Shown: piece by piece, positions 29,932-35,161 of the stretch | Layout of the letters: every line of letters begins with the position of its first letter | Numbering within the stretch: position 1 is the first letter of the stretch | Translations under genes and position numbers: made by a program | The notes under the pieces: generated by a model | Told to the model about the DNA's origin: nothing | Seen by the model: the letters and a program-made list of their open reading frames with translations, nothing else | Database searches by the model: none | Origin: a virus | IMG/VR virus record: IMGVR_UViG_3300036845_000328 | Coordinates: 1 to 40,767 of that record | DNA length: 40,767 nt | Direction: 5' to 3' (one strand)

Positions 29932-30122
29932 GCACGACCACGCACGAGACCTACTTAGGCGACGGCCTGTACGCCCGGCACGATGGTTCGCAGATCATCC
30001 TGCGTGCGCCACGCGAAGGCGGCGACCATTGGGTTGGATTGGAGCCCGAGGTCTTCGCGGCATTGCTGGCGTTTCACCAGCGCGTCCTCGAGGACCGGCT
30101 GAGAGAGGGCAAGTACCCATGA
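29928..30122 (+). CDS. Small protein of 64 residues
   Basis: From GTG 29928 the product is STTTHETYLGDGLYARHDGS, then IILRAPREGGDHWVGLEPEV and a short helix. Its first codons are identical at DNA level to those of the next gene (18 bases, 29929-29946 and 30120-30137). The beta-rich first half resembles small phage proteins of the DGLY type but has no known role. Confidence 0.68.
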   Translation: MSTTTHETYLGDGLYARHDGSQIILRAPREGGDHWVGLEPEVFAALLAFHQRVLEDRLREGKYP

Positions 30123-30598
30123 GCACGACCACGCACGCATCCGCCGCCGTGGTGGCTCTCCAGGGCGCCGCAGAAGCCGCCTACCGCCCAGTCGCTGTCG
30201 CAGGCCGTGGCTTCGCGCAAGCCCGCACAGACCTCGCCAGGGCCGACGACGTGGAGGCTGCGCTGCAGGCCATGATCGGCGTGGTGGTAGCAGCTGAGGC
30301 GATCCACAAGGCGGCCGATCAAGCCGTAAAGCAGGTGAAAGCGGCACTTGCCGAGCAGATCACCGAAACCGGCGCCGGCACGGTCCGCAACGAACGTCAC
30401 ATCGCCTACCTGCAAAAGCGCAGCGACTACCTGGACGTTCCCGACGAGGCGGCGGTGCCGGAGCAATTCACCCGCCGCGCCATCGACACGCCAGCACTCA
30501 AGACGGCCCTCGCCGGCGGCCTGCAGGTGAACTGGGCGCGCCTGATGCCGAACCCCGAACAGACGCTGGTCATCAGGACCAGGAAGGAGACTGTGTGA
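30119..30598 (+). CDS. Gp157-like protein preceding the annealing protein
   Basis: The protein has 159 residues. The middle is a helical coiled segment (DDVEAALQAMIGVVVAAEAI). The C-terminal half, with VPDEAAVPEQFTRRAIDTPA, LKTALAGGLQVN and TLVIRTRK, follows the end pattern of siphovirus Gp157 proteins (P-E-x-F/Y, then D-x-x-x-hydrophobic-K, then I-R). Gp157-type genes commonly precede RecT/ERF-type annealing proteins, as here. It overlaps the next gene by one base. The relation is moderate in strength. Confidence 0.62.
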   Translation: MSTTTHASAAVVALQGAAEAAYRPVAVAGRGFAQARTDLARADDVEAALQAMIGVVVAAEAIHKAADQAVKQVKAALAEQITETGAGTVRNERHIAYLQKRSDYLDVPDEAAVPEQFTRRAIDTPALKTALAGGLQVNWARLMPNPEQTLVIRTRKETV

Positions 30599-31401
30599 TG
30601 GCCAACGAACTCGTGTCGGCGCAGACGCTGGAAACGGTGATCGGCAACGGCGACCTCTCGAAGCTGACACCGAAGCAGCGGGTCGAATACTACGCCGAGG
30701 TCTGCCGCACCGTCGGACTCAATCCGCTCACCAGGCCGTTCCGGTTCATGAACTTCCAGGGCCAGACCGTGCTGTACTCGACGCGCGATTGCGCCGACCA
30801 GCTGCGCAGCCTGCGCAAGATCGACCTGACCCTGACCGAGAAGCGGCTGGAGGGCGATCTGTTCATGGTCACCGCACGGGCCAAGACGCCGGATGGCCGG
30901 CACGACGAGGACGTCGGCGCGATCATGCTCGGTCGGCTGCAAGGCGATGCCCGCGCCAACGCAATCATGAAGTGCATCACCAAGGCGAAGCGCCGGGTGA
31001 CGCTCAGCATCTGCGGCCTTGGCCTGCTGGATGAGACCGAGGTCGAGACGCTGCCCAACGCGCAGGTCTATGACGCCGAAGCCGAGACGCCGGCGACCGA
31101 TGCCCGCGACGCCCTCAACAAGTCCGTCCCGCTGGCAGACGCCACACCGCCAAAGCGCATGAGTATCCGCGAGTGGATGGATGAGTTCGAGGCCGAGTGC
31201 GCCGGTGCCAGGAGCGAGGACGAGGCCAACGCTATCCTGACGCGTCAGCAGGTGATGGAGGCGGAGGAAAAGCTGCCGGTCGCGGTGCGCGCGCGCTTCC
31301 TGGCGATCCGCAGCGCCATGATTGCCAGGGTCTGGCCGACGCCGCCGGACGACGAGAGCGACTGGCCGGCTGAGCCGGAGAAGGAGCCAGCGCATGCCTG
31401 A
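30598..31401 (+). CDS. Single-strand annealing protein, RecT/Bet-like
   Basis: The protein has 267 residues from ATG 30598, with GGAAGGAG upstream. LTPKQRVEYYAEVCRTVGLN and PLTRPFRFMNFQGQTVLYST form the conserved core start. KCITKAKRRVTLSICGLGLL then DETEV is the signature end of this RecT-like branch. The C-terminal third is acidic and linker-like. Such proteins anneal complementary strands in phage recombination and end repair. No exonuclease lies alongside. Confidence 0.88.
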   Translation: MANELVSAQTLETVIGNGDLSKLTPKQRVEYYAEVCRTVGLNPLTRPFRFMNFQGQTVLYSTRDCADQLRSLRKIDLTLTEKRLEGDLFMVTARAKTPDGRHDEDVGAIMLGRLQGDARANAIMKCITKAKRRVTLSICGLGLLDETEVETLPNAQVYDAEAETPATDARDALNKSVPLADATPPKRMSIREWMDEFEAECAGARSEDEANAILTRQQVMEAEEKLPVAVRARFLAIRSAMIARVWPTPPDDESDWPAEPEKEPAHA

Positions 31402-31555
31402 CCCGCACACAGAAACGGAACTGCAATTCCTCGAGGATATCAACGCCATGATCTCCCAGACGCTCGAGGAACAGCGCGATCCATGGGCGGCCCTTAAAGC
31501 GCTGGCGGACGAAGTCCGCGCCCGGCTCGCGGAGCTTGAGGAGGCCGCCGGCTGA
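31394..31555 (+). CDS. Small acidic helical protein of 53 residues
   Basis: ATG 31394 follows AAGGAG. The product PDPHTETELQFLEDINAMIS continues through EEQRDPWAALKALADEVRAR to an acidic end. It overlaps the annealing-protein gene by eight bases and the methyltransferase gene by one, which places it in the recombination/modification cluster. Confidence 0.68.
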   Translation: MPDPHTETELQFLEDINAMISQTLEEQRDPWAALKALADEVRARLAELEEAAG

Positions 31556-32154
31556 TGCCTCACCAGGGGATGGGGACGCACCAAAGTTCGGCGATGGACA
31601 GCGACGAATGGCTGACACCGCCAGAGATACTTGCGGCGCTGGGCATATTCGACCTCGATCCTTGCGCCGCGCCAGAGCCCCGTCCCTGGCCGACCGCAAC
31701 CCGCCACGTCATGCGGGCCGAGAATGGCCTGATGATGCCGTGGGAAGGCCGCGTGTGGCTCAATCCGCCCTATGGGGGCCCATCGGTCGTCGGGCCGTGG
31801 ATGCGCCGCATGGCCGCCCACGCGAACGGCGTGGCACTGATCTTCGCCCGCACGGAAACCGCGCTGTTCTTCGAGACGGTGTGGCGCCGAGCGTCGGGTG
31901 TCCTGTTCCTGCGCGGGCGGCTGTTCTTCCATCGGCCAGACGGGCGGAAGACCTCAACCAACGCGGGCGCGCCGTCGTGTCTGGTGGCCTACGGAACCGC
32001 TGACGCTGCCATACTGGAGCGTTGCGGCATTGATGGGCAGTTCGTGGGCCTTCGCCCAGCGCAGCGCCAAGACCCAGCGGAGTGGCATGGCACGCTTTGG
32101 GAGGCCGCGCCGAACGATCAGTCGGCATGCAACGGGATGAGGCGTTCGCAATGA
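31555..32154 (+). CDS. dam: DNA N6-adenine methyltransferase, phage Dam family
   Basis: The protein has 199 residues; ATG 31570 is an alternative start. EWLTPPEILAALGIFDLDPC (18-37) and VWLNPPYGG (67-75) carry the substrate-side motif and the catalytic motif IV (Asn-Pro-Pro-Tyr) of the phage Dam family. It transfers methyl groups from SAM to adenine N6. The target sequence cannot be read from the protein. In this phage it could protect DNA from restriction or alter sites read by GcrA-type regulators. Confidence 0.9.
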   Translation: MPHQGMGTHQSSAMDSDEWLTPPEILAALGIFDLDPCAAPEPRPWPTATRHVMRAENGLMMPWEGRVWLNPPYGGPSVVGPWMRRMAAHANGVALIFARTETALFFETVWRRASGVLFLRGRLFFHRPDGRKTSTNAGAPSCLVAYGTADAAILERCGIDGQFVGLRPAQRQDPAEWHGTLWEAAPNDQSACNGMRRSQ

Positions 32155-32261
32155 CGACCTCCTGAGCCCGGCCCGCGGCGTCCGCAAACGGACATTATAG
32201 GACGCAATGACCCGGCGACTTGTCTATGACGCCTCAGCCATCAAGTTGCTTACCACGCGCG
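32155..32261. terminator. Convergent intergenic region with stem-loop, possible terminator
   Basis: Two operons converge here. GTCCG-CAAA-CGGAC (32180-32193) can form a five-pair stem, followed by ATTATAGG rather than a T tract, so it is a weak intrinsic terminator candidate. The sequence GCTTACCAC at 32248-32256 equals half of the early operators, but the other half is missing. Confidence 0.4.
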
Positions 32262-32546
32262 TTAGTCGGAGCTGCCATAATCCTTGCCGCTCAAGCTGGG
32301 CAGCGGCGGCAGCGTGGTCTTGCCGGCCCGCTCGATCGGCAACGCTGTTTCCCTGTGGGCCGCCTGCTGCGGCGCCACCGGCCGCGCCATGCTGCGCGGC
32401 AGCCGGAGCGCGCGGGCCTTGCTGATGATGGCCTTGGCGGTGCGGCCGATGCGGGCGCCGATCTGCGGCGAGGTGTAGCCCTGCTCGCGCATCTCGATCA
32501 GGATCCGCACCTCGTCCCTGGGCCACTCGTCGTTCACGCTACGCAT
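32262..32546 (-). CDS. Short GcrA-like DNA-binding protein
   Basis: The protein has 94 residues. Residues 6-50 (NDEWPRDEVRILIEMREQGY, then TSPQIGARIGRTAKAIISKA) match the GcrA N-terminal helix-turn-helix. The C-terminus is Pro/Ala-rich and lacks the Cys/His sigma-binding end present in the longer phage copy. An AAGGAG site precedes ATG. It is the last gene of the lysis-type cassette. It might compete with host or phage GcrA at promoters, which is inference. Confidence 0.78.
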   Translation of the reverse strand: MRSVNDEWPRDEVRILIEMREQGYTSPQIGARIGRTAKAIISKARALRLPRSMARPVAPQQAAHRETALPIERAGKTTLPPLPSLSGKDYGSSD

Positions 32547-32547
32547 G

Positions 32548-32736
32548 TCACTCCTTCGGTGGCCCCGACCGCGAGGCCGCCAGCAGCGCCAGGATGCCGG
32601 TCAGCAGCTCGCCGAACACCTCGCGCAGCATCCCGCTCATCTGCTGGCAGGCACCGAGCGGCTCGCGCCCCTGGATCGCGACAATCCAGGTACAGCCGGT
32701 GAGTGCCACCAGCGTCTCCAGCATGATGAGCAGCAC
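32548..32736 (-). CDS. Small membrane protein, holin-like by context
   Basis: From GTG 32736 the product has 62 residues with a hydrophobic helix MLLIMLETLVALTGCTWIVA and a second hydrophobic stretch near ELLTGILALLAAS. The open frame continues upstream with more hydrophobic residues (FCAYLFGIVV) but has no ATG, GTG or TTG before the previous stop. CTG 32787, eight bases after AGGG, is a possible rare start. Position beside a cell-wall peptidase suggests a holin. Confidence 0.55.
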   Translation of the reverse strand: MLLIMLETLVALTGCTWIVAIQGREPLGACQQMSGMLREVFGELLTGILALLAASRSGPPKE

Positions 32737-32788
32737 AACGATGCCGAACAGGTAGGCGCAGAACCGGAGGACGTTGAACGGGCGCAGT

Positions 32789-33340
32789 TCATGCCCTGCG
32801 GAGCAGCGCCACCAGCCCCACCAGCCCGGTGCCCAGCAGCGCCAGCGAGGCCGGCTCGGGCACGGCAGTGCCCTGGGCGGTCGCCGAGAACGAGCCGCTG
32901 GCGATGCCCGTCGCCTGATTGACCGTCAGCTCGATAGTCCCGGCCGTCGGCGCGAACCCGGTCAAGGTCAACAGCGCATCGTCGTTCAGGCTCAGATCGC
33001 CGCCCACGATCGTCGGCGGATCCACCTGGCTGGTGAGGCTGACGGTCGCGGTGATGCTATTGTTCATGGCGACAAACAAGTTGGCCAGGTTGGTGAACGG
33101 CGAGAATTCCAGCGGCGTGTTGACCACGACGCAGCCGACACAGGTGCCGAGCGTGGTATAGGCACCGGTGCCGGTCACCAGGTTGGCCGGCGACGAGAAC
33201 AGCACGTCGACGCCGTTGAAGGTCGCATTGCCGACGACGTTCAGCGTATCACCAGCACCGATACTCGGGGCGGCGTGCGCACCGGGCGCGAAGATGATGC
33301 ACAGCGCGGTCAGCGCCGTGCCGGCGAGAAGTCGGGTCAT
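32789..33340 (-). CDS. Secreted PEP-CTERM domain protein
   Basis: The protein has 183 residues with a signal peptide (MTRLLAGTALTALCIIFAPG, cleavage near AHA-AP). The mature part is Thr/Val/Gly-rich beta structure with a TCVGCVV pair. The C-terminus is VPEPASLALLGTGLVGLVAL plus Arg-Arg-Ala: the Pro-Glu-Pro motif (161-163), a single membrane helix and a basic end define PEP-CTERM proteins. In bacteria these are sorted by exosortase to the envelope or exopolysaccharide. A phage copy inside the lysis-type cassette is unusual. The ribosome site is AGGAG. Confidence 0.9.
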   Translation of the reverse strand: MTRLLAGTALTALCIIFAPGAHAAPSIGAGDTLNVVGNATFNGVDVLFSSPANLVTGTGAYTTLGTCVGCVVVNTPLEFSPFTNLANLFVAMNNSITATVSLTSQVDPPTIVGGDLSLNDDALLTLTGFAPTAGTIELTVNQATGIASGSFSATAQGTAVPEPASLALLGTGLVGLVALLRRA

Positions 33341-33343
33341 GGT

Positions 33344-33718
33344 TCAGGTCTCCTCGAGTTCGATTGCGTGGAAGGAATCGCCGTTATTGACCGGGTCGCC
33401 GGTGTTGCCGCGGAACCGGATCGTGCGCTGATGCACCGGCTGACCAAGCCACTGGTCCCAGACCAGCAGCCCCTGCTCGGTCTCGGCGATCAGCACCGCG
33501 GCGTGTGCGGTGCCGTCGGTGCGGTTGGTGTAGCGGCCCTCGTGGTCGAAGGTGGCGATCAGCGTGCCCGGCGCGAGATCGCCCCCACGCGCCGGGACGC
33601 CGCGGCGCCAGCGGGAAGTCGGGGGCAGCCCCCCGACCTCCCTCAGCAGCGCCACACAATGCCCGTCACCCACGACCTTGCCGTGGTAGCGCGCGGGCAT
33701 GTCGGCACGATGCGGCAT
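33344..33718 (-). CDS. BPSL0067-like cell-wall peptidase, candidate endolysin
   Basis: The protein has 124 residues. GHCVALL (Cys21), SRWRRG, GTLIATF, HAAVLI (His72) and VWDQW follow the BPSL0067 family in order. The family has the Cys-His arrangement of NlpC/P60-type amidases and peptidases. No signal peptide is visible, so access to the wall would need a holin. It is the best lysis-enzyme candidate besides the two glucosaminidase-like domains. Its gene is sandwiched between the Pro/Gly-rich protein and the PEP-CTERM gene. Confidence 0.8.
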   Translation of the reverse strand: MPHRADMPARYHGKVVGDGHCVALLREVGGLPPTSRWRRGVPARGGDLAPGTLIATFDHEGRYTNRTDGTAHAAVLIAETEQGLLVWDQWLGQPVHQRTIRFRGNTGDPVNNGDSFHAIELEET

Positions 33719-33720
33719 GG

Positions 33721-34242
33721 CTATCCGCGACGCGGCTCGGGCTGTCCACCCGGATCGATCGGATTCGCAACTCCCGGCTGGTCACCGGGCAGCGAGTTAT
33801 CCGGCCGCAGCCACGAACCCGGTGGGATTACGATGGGGTGGCTGGGCTCGCCACCGGGCGCCATCGGCGGCATGACGGAACCACCGCCGGGCAGGAAAAT
33901 CGGCGGCGTAGGCATCGGCACGTTGCCGCCGCCCCAGATCCCCGGCGGTTGGCCTGGCAGCCCTTGATCCGGTCGACCGGGCGGCGGCCACACACCGGGC
34001 GGATAGACCGGGCCGCCTCCGACCCCAGGCGGCGGCCCACCCGGCGAGATCGGATGGGCAGGGTAGCCCGGTCCTGGCCAGACGCCTGGCGGATAGTAGC
34101 CGCCGCCCCCGCCACCCCACGTCGGCGGCGTCGGGCTCGGCAGCGTGGGCAAGTATGGCGGATAGAAAATCGGCGGCATCACTGCGGGTGGCGGCGGACC
34201 GACATTGATCGGCTCGACGACCACCAGATACGTTTGAGGCAT
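33721..34242 (-). CDS. Proline/glycine-rich low-complexity protein
   Basis: The protein has 173 residues from ATG 34242, with AAAGGA nine bases upstream; an earlier ATG at 34275 lacks one. After MPQTYLVVVEPINVG it is nearly all Pro, Gly, Trp and Tyr, with repeated PPG(V/I)W and GGG(N/P) units (YPPGVWPGPG, YPPGVWPPPG, QPPGIWGGG). Such proteins are probably extended and could be a virion surface or cell-envelope component. No family function is known. Confidence 0.74.
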   Translation of the reverse strand: MPQTYLVVVEPINVGPPPPAVMPPIFYPPYLPTLPSPTPPTWGGGGGGYYPPGVWPGPGYPAHPISPGGPPPGVGGGPVYPPGVWPPPGRPDQGLPGQPPGIWGGGNVPMPTPPIFLPGGGSVMPPMAPGGEPSHPIVIPPGSWLRPDNSLPGDQPGVANPIDPGGQPEPRRG

Positions 34243-34343
34243 GAGTTGTGTTCCTTTGGCTGGTGCGATTGCCATCGTTGGAGACGGGACGCCGGGGCGA
34301 TGGCGAACGCCGGCGGTGGTGCGATTCCGTAATGCTCGCGGTG

Positions 34344-34396
34344 CATGCCGGTTTGTCTTGCAATGTCAGGCGCAATGCCTCACATCGTCCGGCATG
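34344..34396. promoter_or_regulatory. Inverted repeat framing the RHH gene start, possible operator
   Basis: CATGCCGG (34344-34351) is mirrored by CCGGCATG (34389-34396), with GCAATG present twice between the arms. The right arm contains the ATG of the ribbon-helix-helix gene. RHH proteins typically bind such repeats and repress their own genes. Alternatively the arms could pair in the mRNA and hide the start codon. No clear promoter is assigned. Confidence 0.5.
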
Positions 34397-34540
34397 GAAG
34401 CGAATTACACGTTCCGACTTGAGCCAGAGGTCAGAGAAGCGCTGGAGCGCGCCGCCAAGGCTGACGGCCGGACGACGGCCAGCCTGCTGCGCAAGATCCT
34501 CGCCGACTGGCTGAAGCGCCGACAGGAGAAGCGGGCGTGA
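34394..34540 (+). CDS. Ribbon-helix-helix DNA-binding protein
   Basis: The protein has 48 residues. MEANYTFRLEPEVREALERA is the short strand plus first helix of the Arc/CopG fold, and ADGRTTASLLRKILADWLKR is the second helix. It is the typical size for an autorepressor or antitoxin. It overlaps the next gene by four bases (GTGA). Being on the plus strand within the minus-strand late region, it looks like an independently expressed accessory unit. Confidence 0.83.
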   Translation: MEANYTFRLEPEVREALERAAKADGRTTASLLRKILADWLKRRQEKRA

Positions 34541-34782
34541 GCGACCGACTGGCCCTGGCCAACGCCATCGAGGACGCTGGCATTCCGCGCGACAAGGCTG
34601 AGCGGCTGGCGTCCGTCATCTTTGACACCATCCACGACAACGTCGCCACCAAGGCGGACCTGCAGCTGGTTAGGGCAGATCTGCAGGCCATGGAAACGCG
34701 GCTGACCCTGCACGGTCTTGCCGCGCTGATTTCAGGCCTCGGCATTCTGTTCGGCGCGCTGCACCTCTGGCCGCCGCACTAA
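34537..34782 (+). CDS. Membrane-anchored coiled-coil protein (DUF1640-like)
   Basis: The protein has 81 residues from GTG 34537. A helical domain (AIEDAGIPRDKAERLASVIF), a coiled coil with ATKADLQLVRADLQAMETRL, and a C-terminal membrane helix (LAALISGLGILFGALHL) match small DUF1640-type proteins. These are tail-anchored and of unknown function. It is coupled to the RHH gene and followed by a second membrane protein. Confidence 0.76.
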   Translation: MSDRLALANAIEDAGIPRDKAERLASVIFDTIHDNVATKADLQLVRADLQAMETRLTLHGLAALISGLGILFGALHLWPPH

Positions 34783-34792
34783 GGACACCCCG

Positions 34793-35161
34793 ATGCACAT
34801 CCTGATCGGCCTCGCCGCTGGCGTGGCGCTGCTCTATGGCTGGCTGATCGGGAACTCACTGGCGCGCGTGCTGATGGGGCTGATCGGAATACCCTGGATC
34901 ATGGTCGGAATGTGCGTGGCTTCCGAACAACTGGGCATCACATCGGAGGCCTCGGTGTGGTGGGATATGGGCGGCGCGGTGATCGCCGGATGGTTTATCA
35001 TTGGGCTGCCGACTTATTGGCGACGGCGGCACCTTACGGTTTCGCTGTCTCGCGACGGGCCGCCCCCATCGTCAGCAGGTTCCGAACCAGCGGACCCGTG
35101 GCTGGCGACTGTCGCCGCGCTAGCGTCGCCAGATAAGCAGGGTCCATCGCGCCCGGCGTGA
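34793..35161 (+). CDS. Multi-pass membrane protein of the RHH unit
   Basis: The protein has 122 residues, with AAGGA before ATG 34793. Three hydrophobic helices are visible: ILIGLAAGVALLYGWLIGNS, RVLMGLIGIPWIMVGMCVAS and MGGAVIAGWFIIGLP. A polar tail follows. The last 128 bases overlap the end of the convergent 866-residue gene. The two membrane proteins beside a small repressor would suit a superinfection-exclusion or conversion function, which is inference. Confidence 0.7.
   Translation: MHILIGLAAGVALLYGWLIGNSLARVLMGLIGIPWIMVGMCVASEQLGITSEASVWWDMGGAVIAGWFIIGLPTYWRRRHLTVSLSRDGPPPSSAGSEPADPWLATVAALASPDKQGPSRPA

Noticed and set aside
32248-32256. GCTTACCAC as a fourth early operator
   Set aside because: Only half of the 17-bp dyad is present; the other half shows no match.
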